A stretch of 64,000 nt of DNA from positions 124,001-188,000 of the forward strand of contig NZ_JAAGLT010000009.1 of the NCBI RefSeq assembly GCF_010548275.1. Reading direction: 5' to 3'. The position numbers were made by a program, and so were the translations under genes. Below, one piece after another: positions 1 to 9,067 of the stretch; position 1 is the first letter of the stretch, and the number at the start of each line of letters is the position of its first letter. Origin of the DNA: Streptomyces sp. SID12488 (GTDB taxonomy: Bacteria > Actinomycetota > Actinomycetes > Streptomycetales > Streptomycetaceae). The notes under the pieces are model-generated. The model was not told the DNA's origin. It was given only the letters and a program-made list of their open reading frames with translations, and searched no databases.

Positions 1-67
1 CCGCCGACAGGGCCATCCGGCCCTTGTGCGCGAAGAAGTTGCGCATCGAGGTCTTGAGCACAGTCAT
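1..67 (-). CDS. ABC transporter permease, FtsX-like (N-terminus only)
   Basis: Only the first 22 codons lie in the window; the gene runs off the left edge. The visible peptide starts MTVLKTSMRNFFAHKGRMAL, which is the usual cytoplasmic start of MacB/FtsX-type permeases that lead into the first membrane helix. Its ATG overlaps the stop of the ATPase gene upstream by four bases (ATGA), so the two are translationally coupled and probably form one exporter complex. The family is inferred mainly from the partner ATPase. Confidence 0.75.
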   Translation of the reverse strand, partial: MTVLKTSMRNFFAHKGRMALSA

Positions 68-852
68 GACGTACGCCCCCGCGCGTCGAAGTCCTTCATA
101 CGGTCGAGAACGCTGTCGGCGGTCGGCCGGAACATCTCGTCGACGATCCGCCCGTCGGCCAGGTACAGCACCCGGTCGGCGTACGAGGCGGCGACCGGGT
201 CGTGCGTGACCATGACGATGGTCTGCCCCAGCTCGTCGACGGACCGCCGGAGGAAGCCCAACACCTCTGCGCCCGCACGGGAGTCGAGGTTCCCGGTCGG
301 CTCGTCACCGAAGATGATCTCGGGCCGTGCCGCCAACGCCCGCGCCACGGCGACGCGCTGCTGCTGACCACCGGAGAGCTGGTTGGGCCGGTGCTTGAGT
401 CGGTCCGCCAACCCGACGGTCTCGACGACCTGTGCCAGCCAGCCCTTGTCCGGCTTGCGGCCCGCGATGTCCATGGGAAGCGTGATGTTCTCCAGCGCGC
501 TGAGCGTCGGCAACAGGTTGAACGCCTGGAAGATGAACCCGATCCGGTCCCGGCGCAGTTGCGTCAGCTTCTTGTCCTTGAGCCCGGTGATCTCGGTGTC
601 GTCGAGGTAGATCTGGCCGCTGGTCACGGTGTCGAGGCCGGCGAGGCAGTGCATGAGGGTGGATTTTCCGGACCCCGAGGGGCCCATGATCGCAGTGAAC
701 TGTCCCCGCGCGATGTCCACATCCACGGTGTCCAGGGCGACGACGCGGGTCTCACCGGACCCGTACGCCTTCACGACCTGCCGCGCCCGTGCGGCAACGG
801 CCGTACGCCCTCCAGTGCCCCCGTGCCTGGTGATGGTTACAGCCGATGTCAC
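64..852 (-). CDS. ABC transporter ATP-binding protein, MacB/LolD type
   Basis: ATPase subunit (262 aa) of an ABC exporter that acts with the FtsX-like permease just downstream. The Walker A motif GPSGSGKST, the signature LSGGQQQRVAVARAL and the Walker B FGDEPTGNLD are all intact, followed by the switch histidine in VMVTHD. This arrangement is typical of the MacB/LolD/YknY branch, which moves peptides, lipids or drugs out of the membrane; the substrate cannot be read from sequence. I place the start at the GTG at 852, which has a TAGGAGA ribosome binding site seven bases upstream; an open frame continues further upstream but without family similarity. The 4-base overlap with the permease indicates an operon. 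Confidence 0.93.
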   Translation of the reverse strand: MTSAVTITRHGGTGGRTAVAARARQVVKAYGSGETRVVALDTVDVDIARGQFTAIMGPSGSGKSTLMHCLAGLDTVTSGQIYLDDTEITGLKDKKLTQLRRDRIGFIFQAFNLLPTLSALENITLPMDIAGRKPDKGWLAQVVETVGLADRLKHRPNQLSGGQQQRVAVARALAARPEIIFGDEPTGNLDSRAGAEVLGFLRRSVDELGQTIVMVTHDPVAASYADRVLYLADGRIVDEMFRPTADSVLDRMKDFDARGRTS

Positions 853-1282
853 GGTATGTCTCCTAAGTCGGTCAGTACGGAGAGCGCACTGACACCCTGG
901 CGATGTGTTGCCCTGCATTGCCTTGCTCTGCGCTGCGCTGCCCTGCGGTATGTCCATGAGTCTGCTGGTGGGAGGGGGTCCGGGTCTCTGGTGCCCAGCG
1001 CAGTCTTCTGCGGGGGAAAACCCCACCCCCGAAGTTCAGGAACGCCGCCCCCAGCGGCATAAAGCCAGGTTAAGGACCGCCCGTACCCCGTCTCGTCCTC
1101 CGTCGGTACGAACCCTCCCCGAGCCGTAGTAAGGAGGTACCCCTAGGGGCTGTCCACCCCTCGGTGGAGTAGGTCTCGGGGTTGCCTCCACCCTCGCCCC
1201 GGCAACGCTCCACCCTCCCGCCGCGTGAAGGTCAAGTGGCAGAGTGGTCGCCGACAGATAGATGCAGGGGGAAAGGAACCCG
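853..1282. other. Intergenic region between divergent transporter genes
   Basis: About 430 bases between the ABC ATPase and the broken MFS gene. It should hold both promoters. A short GC palindrome (CCCCTAGGGG, about 1140-1149) directly follows AAGGAGGTAC at 1131, a near-perfect anti-16S match, but no start codon lies at working distance, so I do not call a gene here. I see no recognisable RNA or repeat array. Confidence 0.4.
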
Positions 1283-2803
1283 GTGGACAGCAGCAGCCGC
1301 CGTACGGAACCCGCGATACCCGCGATACCCGGCGCGGCGCAGCGCACCGGAATCGACAAGCGGGGGCCCGTCGTCGCCGCGCTCATGCTCGCGATGGCGC
1401 TGGCCGCGCTCGACTCCACCATCGTGTCGACCGCCGTACCGCAGATCGTCGGGGATCTCGGCGGCTTCTCCGTCTTCTCCTGGCTGTTCTCGGGCTATCT
1501 GCTGGCCGTCACGGTCACCCTCCCGGTGTACGGCAAGCTCTCCGACACCTTCGGCCGCAAACCGGTCCTGATCGCGGGCGCGGCCCTGTTCCTCCTCGGG
1601 TAACTCCTCTGCGCGCTGGCCTGGAACATGGGTGCCCTGATCGCGTTCCGGATCATCCAGGGCCTGGGCGGCGGCGCCCTCCAGGGCACGGTCCAGACAC
1701 TGGCCGCCGACCTCTACCCACTCGAACAACGCCCCAAGATCCAGGCGAAGTTGTCGACGGTGTGGGCGACCGCGGCGGTGGCGGGCCCCGCCGTGGGCGG
1801 AGTTCTGGCGGCCTACGCCGGCTGGCGCTGGATCTTCCTCGTCAACCTCCCCGTCGGCGCGGTGGCGATGTGGCTCCTGGCCCGCCACCTCCACGAACCG
1901 CAGCGCGACACCTCCGGCCCCCGCCCACGCATCGACTGGGCGGGCGCCCTGGCGGTGTTCGCGTGCGGCGGCGTACTGCTGACGGCCCTCGTCCAGGGCG
2001 GCGTGGCCTGGCCCTGGCTGTCGTGGCCCTCAACCGCCTTCTTCGGTACGGGACTTGCGCTGGTGTTCCTCGTGGTCGTGATCGAACGCCGGGCGGCGGA
2101 GCCGATCATCCCCGGGTGGGTGTGGCGGCGCCCCACGATCGCGGCGGTCAACCTGGCGCTGGGCGCGCTGGGCCTGCTGATGGTGGCCCCGACGGTGTTC
2201 CTGCCGACGTACGCCCAGTCGGTGCTGGGCCTGGCCCCGATCGCCGCCGGATTCGTGCTGTCCGTATGGACGTTGAGCTGGCCGGTGTCGGCGGCACTGA
2301 GCCAGCACGTCTACCGCAGGATCGGCTTCCGGAACACGGCGATGCTCGGCATCGGCGCGGCGACCCTGATCCTGCTGGCGTTCCCCTTCCTCCCCTACCC
2401 CGGCTCCGCCTGGCAGCCCACGCTCCTGATGCTGCTGCTCGGCGGCGCCCTGGGCCTCTTCCAACTCCCCCTGATAGTGGGCGTCCAGTCGACGGTCGGC
2501 TGGTCGGAACGCGGCACGGCGACGGCGTCGGTGCTCTTCTGCCGCCAGACCGGCCAGACGATCGGCGCCGCCCTGTTCGGCGCGGTGGCCAACGGCGTAC
2601 TCGCGTCCCGGCTGGGCGGCGCGAGCGACCTGGACTCGGTGACCCGGGCGCTGGGCACGGGCGCCGCGCCGGAGGCGACCCGACGGGCGATCGCGGAGGC
2701 GGTGCACGCGGTGTACTTCGGGGCGGCGGGTGCGGCGGCGCTGGCGTTCGTGGCCCTGCTGGTACTGGCGCCGCGCCGCTTCCCGGTCCTCGACAGCCCC
2801 TAA
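1283..2803 (+). pseudogene. MFS drug exporter (DHA2/EmrB-QacA type) interrupted by in-frame TAA
   Basis: Multidrug-type proton antiporter of the 14-helix DHA2 group. The N-terminal part has the DSTIVSTAVPQI helix 1 motif and the cytoplasmic loop YGKLSDTFGRKP (motif A). The middle part has RIIQGLGGGALQG, and GPAVGG resembles the antiporter motif C. The frame is open for 106 codons from the GTG at 1283 (ribosome binding site GGGGAAAGGA), meets TAA at 1601-1603 between FLLG and LLCALAW, and then stays open in the same frame to 2803, for 507 codons overall. A single base change explains the break, so this is either a young nonsense mutation or a sequencing error. Restart at the ATG at 1628 would lack helices 1-3 and is unlikely to work. 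Confidence 0.85.
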
Positions 2804-2831
2804 GGGGCGGACTTCGCGGTACTCCTGGCGC

Positions 2832-3731
2832 TCATTCGGCCGCCGCACGCCCCGTCAGAGTGGTCAGACTGCTGCGTACGTGGTCCATGTGGGCCTGGAC
2901 GTCGTCCCACTCCTCCCCGTGGTCTCGCAGCACGCGCTCCGTCTCGCGGGCGATGCGCTCCTCCTGGGCGCGGGCCTCGGTGAGGAGCTCGGCGGCGCGG
3001 ACACGGGCGGCGTCATCACTCCGCCGGACCGACTCCTCGGCCTCCGCGAAGACCCGCTTCGCCTCGGACAGCGCGGCCTCGGCAGCCGTCACACGATCCA
3101 TGTGCGCTGCCTCCAGGGCGACTTCGCGCTCGGCGGCAAGCCGTTCCTGCTCTGCCCACCGCTCGGCGTACTCCTTCTCCTGCTCGGCGAGCAGCCCGGA
3201 GGTCCGCAGCCGCATCTCGCGCAGCGCGGCCAGCGCCTCTCCCCGCCCCTCCTTGACCTCCCGCCGGGCGCCGATCCGGATCTCGTCGGCCTCGGCGCGG
3301 GCGGCCAGCAGCCGGTGCCGGGCACGCTCCTCGGCCTCACCCAGTACGGTCTCGGCGGCGACCTCCGCCGCCTCCCGCAGGGCGTCCGCGCGGGCCTCGG
3401 CAGCCGCGATCAGCTGCCGTACCTCGCTCCGCCCCCGCTCCCGCACGGCGCCGGCCTCCTCGACGCCCAACTCCCAGAGCCGCCGGGCGCGTTCACCAAG
3501 ACTCTCGTACGTCTGCGGGGCGAGCCGCGCGACCGACTCGCGCAGCCGCACCGACTCCGCCTCCATGTCCCTGGCGAGCACGGTCAGCCGCGCGGCCCGC
3601 TCCCAGGCGGAGTCCCGTTCCGCGGAGAGCGCGGCTGCGTAAGCGTCGACCTGGTCGGGCCGGTAACCGCGCCCCCGTCCGGCCCCGAAACCGGCCACGA
3701 AACCGTGCGACGTCGCTGCGCTGCTCATCAT
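2832..3731 (-). CDS. Coiled-coil cytoskeletal-type protein (annotated elsewhere as cellulose-binding)
   Basis: A 299-aa protein that is almost entirely alpha-helical, rich in Ala, Glu and Arg, with long heptad stretches from about residue 30 to the end and no membrane segment. The N-terminus contains GYRPDQVDAY, resembling the membrane-targeting start of DivIVA-like proteins. Streptomyces relatives are often labelled cellulose-binding protein, but nothing in this sequence shows carbohydrate binding; a structural or polar-growth role fits better and is inference. The start is the ATG at 3731 (a second ATG follows directly at 3728) behind GGAGAGGGG. It is transcribed alone: upstream lies the terminator of the toxin/immunity operon, and downstream the convergent MFS remnant. 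Confidence 0.8.
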   Translation of the reverse strand: MMSSAATSHGFVAGFGAGRGRGYRPDQVDAYAAALSAERDSAWERAARLTVLARDMEAESVRLRESVARLAPQTYESLGERARRLWELGVEEAGAVRERGRSEVRQLIAAAEARADALREAAEVAAETVLGEAEERARHRLLAARAEADEIRIGARREVKEGRGEALAALREMRLRTSGLLAEQEKEYAERWAEQERLAAEREVALEAAHMDRVTAAEAALSEAKRVFAEAEESVRRSDDAARVRAAELLTEARAQEERIARETERVLRDHGEEWDDVQAHMDHVRSSLTTLTGRAAAE

Positions 3732-3850
3732 GCAACCCCTCTCCGCGTACGAAGTAATGATTTCGCGCACATCTTGATGGATTGGGGTGAAATGTGCCTA
3801 ACGCGACACTCCGGGCCGGGTCACGGCCGCTACGAGGATTCGGTACGACG

Positions 3851-3886
3851 AAGGGGGTGGGTGGCCGTACGGCCACCCACCCCCTT
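3851..3886 (-). terminator. Perfect 36-bp palindromic terminator
   Basis: A perfect inverted repeat with 18-base arms (AAGGGGGTGGGTGGCCGT and its complement). It lies 18 bases beyond the stop codon of the large deaminase/SUKH-4 gene on the minus strand. No T-tract follows, as is common for Streptomyces terminators. Confidence 0.85.
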
Positions 3887-3904
3887 CCGCGTGCGCTCAG
3901 CGGG

Positions 3905-6900
3905 TCACAGCAACCCGTCCCACATCTCCTCCAGCAGCACCGACCACCAGCTCTCCGGCGAGCCGAGCGCCGCCGGGTCGAGGGAGGCGAGCTGGGCCTG
4001 GAAGTCGACCGTCCAGCGGCCCGCCTGCTCCTGGTTGAGGCCGTACCGCAGCCGCCACATACGGCCGAGCAGCGCGAGACACCGCGCGAACTCGGGCAGC
4101 CCCGTGTTCACGAACTGCGGCGGTACGGGTGCTCCGCCCGGCCCCGCCTCCACGGGCACCGCGACGATGTTCGCCGTCCCGTACTGCACGCAGATCGCCT
4201 TGCCGAAGTCGCTGCCCATCACGAGGTACGACCCGGCGTCCGCCGCCGGCCGCACCCCGCGCTCCTGCGCCAGCTCGGCGAGTGTCGGCACCGGCCGCCC
4301 CGGCTGGGCCTGCGCCCAGAAGAACGGCCCCATGTCGGCGGGCAGCCCGGCCACGACCAGGGTGTGCGCCACGATCGGCGGCACCCCCTGCCGCGACACC
4401 GCCGCCTGGTCGAACCGGAACACCCCGGGCCCGAACGCGGCGGCCATCTCCTGCGCGACCCCCTCCGGGGGGATCGGCGGGGCGGTCTGCACGGGAGGCA
4501 GCGGCGTACGAACCGGCCCCGGGCGCGCCGGACCATCCGCCACCTGGTGCAACTCACCCTGATGCGCGAGGAGTTGAGCCATGCCCTGCTGGCGGCTCGC
4601 GTGATCGGTGCCGTACGGCGCGATGCTGGTGATCCGGGCGTTCGGCCACTGCTCGCGAATCATGCGGGCGCAGTAGGCACCCGGCAGTTCACAGCTCTCC
4701 AACTCGGTGTGGAGTTCGAGGACCTGGTCCGGCGGGATGTTCATCGCCCGCAGCTCATGGAAGATCTGCCACTCCGGATGCGGCGTCCCCGGCGCGGACC
4801 GCCGGATCACCTGCTGCTCGGACCCGTCGGGCGCCCGGTAGCGAAGAACGGCCTGATAGCCGGGCCCGACGGTGGGCTGGCCGGGCGGGGGATAGCCGTA
4901 GGAGGGGGGCGGAGGCGGTGGCGCGGAGAGGTTGGGAGCGGGCGGAGGCGGAAACCCGGGGGCGTGCGCTGATTGGCCGTGCGCCGACTGGGCGTGCCCC
5001 GCCAGACCGGGGGCCGCCAGACCGGGAGCGGGCGGACCAGCCGGCGCGGGCATGCCGGGGACCGGCCGACCGCCGGGGGGCGGGAGCATCGCGCCGGGGG
5101 GCATGGAGGACTGGGGGGCGCTGACGGGCGTACCCGGGGCGCCAGGGCCGCCGTGAGCACCCGGGGCACCGGGGAATCCGGGAGCCCCAGCGCCAGCGGC
5201 ACCGGGAGCACCATGGGCACCTTGCGAGCCAGGGCCACCAGCATTACCCGGAGCACCGGGAAATCCCGGGGCTCCCGGGGTGCGAGGAGCGCCCGGTACG
5301 GGGGGCGGCGGCGGAGGCATGCCGGGACCGCCGACCGGAGGACCGGCCAGCACGGTCTCGGCGCGGTGCACAGCACCAGGGGCCCCAGGGACACTGGGAG
5401 CACCGGGAGCACCGGGAGCACCGGGAGCACCGGGAGCACCGGGAGCACCGGGAGCACCGGGAGCCGACGGTACGCCTGGCCCACCGGGCACGCCATGCGC
5501 ACCGGGCCCGCCAGGGGCACCCGGAGGCTGCGGAGCACCCGGGGCACCCGGCGGCCGAGGCACGTTGGGGGCACCGCCCTGATGAGGGTCGGCGAACACG
5601 GTCGCGGCCTGGTGGACACCGCCCGGAGGGGTACCCCCGGGCGAGTGGGGAACGCCGGGCCGGTTCGGCCCGCCAGGGGCACCCGGAACGCCAGGCGGAC
5701 CCGGAGGCAAGGGAGCGCCAGGCGGATTCGGCGCGCCGGGAGGCTGAGGGGCACCGGACACGCCAAGCCGACCGGACCCACCCGGCCCCTGGCCCGCACC
5801 CGGAACCCCGGGAGCCGCCGGGGGCTGAGGCGCGTCGGGCCCGCCTGGCCCGGAGAACATCGTCGCGGCCTGATGAACGCCCCCAGAAGGCGCCCCCGCA
5901 GGCGAGTTGGGAGCACCAGGCGGATTCGGAACCCCCGGGACACCCGGAGCACTCGGCGCACCCGGCCGATTCGGACCACCGGGCGGACGCGGACCGCCAA
6001 CCGGATACGCGCCGCCAGACCCACCGGCAGCGGCACCAGAGCCCGCAGCCCCGTCAACTCCATCAGCCCCGAGCGCCGACACGAACTGCGTGGGCACATA
6101 TCCGCCCGCGGGACCAGGCCCCGGCGGCGGAGGGGGCGGCGACCCAACTCCCGGACGTGCGCCCGGAGTTCCCGGCGCACCTGGTGGAGGCGGGGCGCTC
6201 GCGCCCCGGGCACCGCGCGGCGGCGGCGCCTTGCTGGTCGCCGCGTCGGCGATCTCGCCGGCGTTGGACGCGAGCGCACGCCCCGGCGGGCCGGACACAC
6301 CGGGCGCACCCTGCGGGTAACCGTACGAGGGTTCGCCCGCCTCCTGCGGATACCCGTAACCCTGAGCCCCCGGACCGCCGTTGAAGGCATCCCGGGGACG
6401 CGGGACGTCATCGCGGTCGTCGTCGCCCAGCGGCGGCGCGAACACGGTCGCCGGCAGCGGCACGGAACGGTCCTCGCCCGCGTCCACACTGGTCGTGTCG
6501 GTCCCGGTCCAGGGCGTGGCCCCCGGCGGCACCGAGTCCACCGGCCCGCCGCCCGAAGAGGCCGCGGAAGCCGGGCCCACCCCACCGCCGGAGGCACCCG
6601 CACCCGCCCGCCGGTCAGGAATCCCCAGCTTGTCCGCCGCCTCCTGCAACCACTCCGGCGGAGTCAGCAGGAACGACGTCTGGTTCAGGTCGACCCGCGC
6701 CGGAGGCGCCGGTACCGCGTCCTCGACGGAGGCCGCACGGCCGTACTGCTCCTCGTACCGGCGGATCACCTCGCCGACCGGCAGGGCGGGCCACAGGGTG
6801 GCCTCGCCGCTGTCCCGGGCCAGGACCAGCCGCTGCGCGCCGCCGTCCGAACGCGGACCCTCCGCGCGGTCCTCCGCCCAGACCACGAACCCGAGCTCGA

Positions 6901-6994
6901 ACTCCCGCACCCGCACCTCCCGGTGCTGGTACGAGGGCACGTCCCCGTTGACCCATTCCTCGGCGCGCTCCTGCGCCTGCGCGAAGGTCACCAT
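3905..6994 (-). CDS. Imm35 / collagen-like / deaminase-like / SUKH-4 fusion protein
   Basis: A 1029-aa mosaic of toxin-system domains. Residues 1-75 resemble the YrhB/Imm35 immunity fold (start MVTFAQAQERAEEWV). About 130-700 is Pro/Gly/Ala-rich with many GAPGAP-like collagenous triplets. About 720-830 looks like a zinc-dependent nucleic-acid deaminase: H739-P-E741, then C768 and C775 as likely zinc ligands, in CELPGAYC where most families have CxxC. About 860-1029 matches SUKH-4 (AHTLVVAGLPADMGPFFWAQ onward). I see no signal peptide or secretion leader. It starts 7 bases after the WHH/SUKH-1 gene, so the two are one operon, closed by the terminator at 3851. Streptomyces homologues are usually labelled SUKH-4 family immunity protein. 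A toxin and its immunity in one chain suggests a self-restrained effector; that is inference. Confidence 0.82.
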   Translation of the reverse strand: MVTFAQAQERAEEWVNGDVPSYQHREVRVREFELGFVVWAEDRAEGPRSDGGAQRLVLARDSGEATLWPALPVGEVIRRYEEQYGRAASVEDAVPAPPARVDLNQTSFLLTPPEWLQEAADKLGIPDRRAGAGASGGGVGPASAASSGGGPVDSVPPGATPWTGTDTTSVDAGEDRSVPLPATVFAPPLGDDDRDDVPRPRDAFNGGPGAQGYGYPQEAGEPSYGYPQGAPGVSGPPGRALASNAGEIADAATSKAPPPRGARGASAPPPPGAPGTPGARPGVGSPPPPPPGPGPAGGYVPTQFVSALGADGVDGAAGSGAAAGGSGGAYPVGGPRPPGGPNRPGAPSAPGVPGVPNPPGAPNSPAGAPSGGVHQAATMFSGPGGPDAPQPPAAPGVPGAGQGPGGSGRLGVSGAPQPPGAPNPPGAPLPPGPPGVPGAPGGPNRPGVPHSPGGTPPGGVHQAATVFADPHQGGAPNVPRPPGAPGAPQPPGAPGGPGAHGVPGGPGVPSAPGAPGAPGAPGAPGAPGAPGAPSVPGAPGAVHRAETVLAGPPVGGPGMPPPPPPVPGAPRTPGAPGFPGAPGNAGGPGSQGAHGAPGAAGAGAPGFPGAPGAHGGPGAPGTPVSAPQSSMPPGAMLPPPGGRPVPGMPAPAGPPAPGLAAPGLAGHAQSAHGQSAHAPGFPPPPAPNLSAPPPPPPSYGYPPPGQPTVGPGYQAVLRYRAPDGSEQQVIRRSAPGTPHPEWQIFHELRAMNIPPDQVLELHTELESCELPGAYCARMIREQWPNARITSIAPYGTDHASRQQGMAQLLAHQGELHQVADGPARPGPVRTPLPPVQTAPPIPPEGVAQEMAAAFGPGVFRFDQAAVSRQGVPPIVAHTLVVAGLPADMGPFFWAQAQPGRPVPTLAELAQERGVRPAADAGSYLVMGSDFGKAICVQYGTANIVAVPVEAGPGGAPVPPQFVNTGLPEFARCLALLGRMWRLRYGLNQEQAGRWTVDFQAQLASLDPAALGSPESWWSVLLEEMWDGLL
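5392..5463. repeat. 9-bp tandem repeat coding for GAP triplets
   Basis: Seven perfect copies of CACCGGGAG (5401-5463) preceded by one copy with a single mismatch (5392-5400), inside the collagen-like part of the fusion gene. On the coding strand it gives repeating Gly-Ala-Pro. The perfection of the units suggests recent slippage expansion, so length probably varies between strains. Confidence 0.9.
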
Positions 6995-7001
6995 CGGTCA
7001 G

Positions 7002-8027
7002 TCACTCCCCCACCGAAGACACCGATGACGCCGAAGACGCCCCGGACGCCGCAGACACCGGCACCGCACGCGCGAAGCCGCCGTCCACCATCAGGTTCGC
7101 CACCGTCTCCAGCTCCGGCGGATTGCCCGCGAGCCGGGACAGGAACTGGTCGAAGTCGTCACCGCACGGCAGCAGCAGCCGCTGCACCCGGTCGGCCGGG
7201 GGCCAGGCCGGATCGACGTCCCGCGCGTCGTCGTACGCGCTGAACCACACCGAACCGAGCCGCTCACCCTTCACCTTCACGGCCAGCAGACCGCCCTGCA
7301 CGAAACCGACGCACAGGAAGTCCTTCGTCAAGTGATCCCGCAGACACTTGTTGACGTACACGAGGTCGTTCACCGCCGCCTCGTCCCGCACCGTGAAGAA
7401 CGGCTGGTCCAGCAGCAGCCCCAGCTCGGCGTCGAGCGCGGTGCCCACCGGCGCGCACCCGCCCGCCGCCTTCAGGAACGACCGGTACGCCCCCGGCAGC
7501 CGGTAACCGAGGTCCTCCTCGACGCCCTGCACCTGCAACTCGGTCACCGCCACCGCCGACCTCGGCAGCGCGAAGTGCGCGGGCCGCGTCTCCTGCAGGG
7601 GGCGCGTACCGCGCTTGTGCTGGTCGACGGCCGACGTCGCGATCCCGCCGTGATGCCGCAGCAGCGCCTTCACCTCGACCGGGACGAGCTCGAGCCGCCG
7701 CCCGCCCGGTACGTGGTGCCAGGTCCAGCCGTGCGGGGTCGCCACCGACGGAATCGTGTCCCACAGCTCGTGCCCGGACGCGGCGAGCGCCGCGTTCGCC
7801 GACACGTAGTCCGTCAGCCGAAGCTCGTCGACACCGAAGCCCTCGGGCGGCTCGGCGATCTCCGCCACCGCACGCGCGTAGAGCGAGAAGTCCGGATAGC
7901 CGTGTTCGTCGATCCGCACCCCTCTCGGATGCCGAGTGGCCCGTACCGGATCCGGGAAGTGCACGACCTGCCCGGCATAGGCCGCGTTCGGCGGCACGGC
8001 TCGCTGCCCGAGCCGACCTGTCGTCAT
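7002..8027 (-). CDS. WHH-type HNH nuclease fused to SUKH-1 (SMI1/KNR4) domain
   Basis: A 341-aa protein. Residues about 85-130 carry the WHH/LHH toxin nuclease pattern of the HNH/Endo VII superfamily: WTWHH at 101-105, then LELVPVEVKAL and HHGG at 125-128. Residues about 165-305 form a SUKH-1 (SMI1/KNR4) fold, starting VEEDLGYRLPGAYRSFLKA. In polymorphic toxin systems these normally sit in separate toxin and immunity genes; here they share one chain. The start is the ATG at 8027 after GCAGGGGG; longer in-frame starts add only unrelated sequence. It is first in a two-gene operon with the deaminase/SUKH-4 protein. There is no signal peptide, so it probably acts inside the cell. Whether the nuclease is active is not known. 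Confidence 0.82.
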   Translation of the reverse strand: MTTGRLGQRAVPPNAAYAGQVVHFPDPVRATRHPRGVRIDEHGYPDFSLYARAVAEIAEPPEGFGVDELRLTDYVSANAALAASGHELWDTIPSVATPHGWTWHHVPGGRRLELVPVEVKALLRHHGGIATSAVDQHKRGTRPLQETRPAHFALPRSAVAVTELQVQGVEEDLGYRLPGAYRSFLKAAGGCAPVGTALDAELGLLLDQPFFTVRDEAAVNDLVYVNKCLRDHLTKDFLCVGFVQGGLLAVKVKGERLGSVWFSAYDDARDVDPAWPPADRVQRLLLPCGDDFDQFLSRLAGNPPELETVANLMVDGGFARAVPVSAASGASSASSVSSVGE

Positions 8028-8368
8028 GGCGGTTGCCCCCTGCGGCGTCCTGTAAGGCCTGTACATCAGTACGACCAGTACGTCTGTCACATCACGTCAC
8101 GACACATCACCCCGTCCACCTGTCAGCACATCAGTGCGGACAGCAACCCGGACGGCGCTGCGGATCGCGGCTGCCCGACAGCCTATGCGGTACGCCGACA
8201 CCGGTCACCGGCACCGGCCACCGGCCCCCCGCTTCCGTGACCTGCCGTCACCCTGCCGTGACGGTGAGGCGAAGCCCGGGCGTGTCACACCGCCCCAGCT
8301 ACCGCACCAGCCACGCCATTTGGCACTCTGTGTCCGCCGAGGGGATGCACGGGGGAGGCACCGAGGGG

Positions 8369-8977
8369 ATGACGATCATGAACGCGACACAGACGGGGAC
8401 ACCTACAGGTAGGCCGGCGGGACAGCCGACAGGACGGCCGACGGACAGCTCCGCGCGCACACCGACGCCCGGAACAGCCGGTACGCCCGGCAGACCCGGC
8501 GGCGACCCACGAGTCGGCTGGAGCGCCAACGAGACGCCCCGCGTCCCCACCCTCCGCCACCGCCGCGACGGCATACTGCCAACCGTCGCCGCCGCCCTCT
8601 CCGTACGCGGCGCGACCCTCACCGGCACAGCCGCACGCGGCGACCAGCCACCCGCCCTGCACCCACTCGTCCAGGACTTCCTGGACACCCTCGCCAGCAC
8701 CCAGCGCGACCGGTCCACCGGCCGCTGCGCCGAGGCACTCCTCATATCCCGGCACATCAGCGTCGCCGACGAGGCCCGCAGCCGACGCGCCGCCCGCAAA
8801 CCCATGACCAACGGCGAAGCCCGCAGGACACTCAAACAAGCCAAACTCACCACCCGCCACATCCGCGAGGACGGCGACCCCCTCCACGGCGGCTTCGCCG
8901 CACCCTGCCGCTCCTGCACAGCGCTCAGCGCCCACTTCGGCGTCCGCATAGTCGACTCGTCGGCCCCCACCGACTGA
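8369..8977 (+). CDS. YwqJ-type nucleic-acid deaminase-like protein
   Basis: A 202-aa protein. The first 60 residues are low-complexity (Thr, Gly, Pro, Arg); the rest matches the YwqJ deaminase family of polymorphic toxins. The zinc and catalytic motifs are C120-A-E122 (in GRCAEALL, where Cys replaces the usual His) and P-C180-R-S-C183. HPLVQDFLDTL and RRTLKQAKLTTRHI are also family-like. I chose the ATG at 8369 (GGGAGG ten bases upstream); ATGs at 8345 and 8378 are also possible. It is divergent from the WHH/SUKH-1 gene and is followed 90 bases later by a SUKH-3 gene, the expected immunity partner. It lacks a secretion domain. Family assignment is firm; the nucleic-acid substrate is unknown. 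Confidence 0.83.
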   Translation: MTIMNATQTGTPTGRPAGQPTGRPTDSSARTPTPGTAGTPGRPGGDPRVGWSANETPRVPTLRHRRDGILPTVAAALSVRGATLTGTAARGDQPPALHPLVQDFLDTLASTQRDRSTGRCAEALLISRHISVADEARSRRAARKPMTNGEARRTLKQAKLTTRHIREDGDPLHGGFAAPCRSCTALSAHFGVRIVDSSAPTD

Positions 8978-9067
8978 CGCCCCCACTCACCCCAGGCACC
9001 ACCGCAAGACGGCGCCGCACCAGGCACACGCTCGCGCCGGTCCATGACCTCGACGATCGAAGGGCAG

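Noticed and set aside
1131..1150. Very strong ribosome binding site AAGGAGGTAC
   Set aside because: No start codon at suitable distance on that strand; taken as chance or part of a promoter region.
1225..3642. Long plus-strand open frame of 805 codons
   Set aside because: It runs in a different frame through the MFS gene and opposite the coiled-coil gene; Arg/Pro/Gly-rich shadow frame typical of GC-rich DNA, with no family similarity.
5392..5463. Possible CRISPR-like array
   Set aside because: Units are 9 bases, adjacent, without spacers and in frame within a coding sequence.
4973..7243. Long open frame opposite the Imm35/deaminase/SUKH-4 gene
   Set aside because: Shadow of the Gly/Pro-rich repeats on the other strand; composition is Arg/Gly/Thr low complexity.
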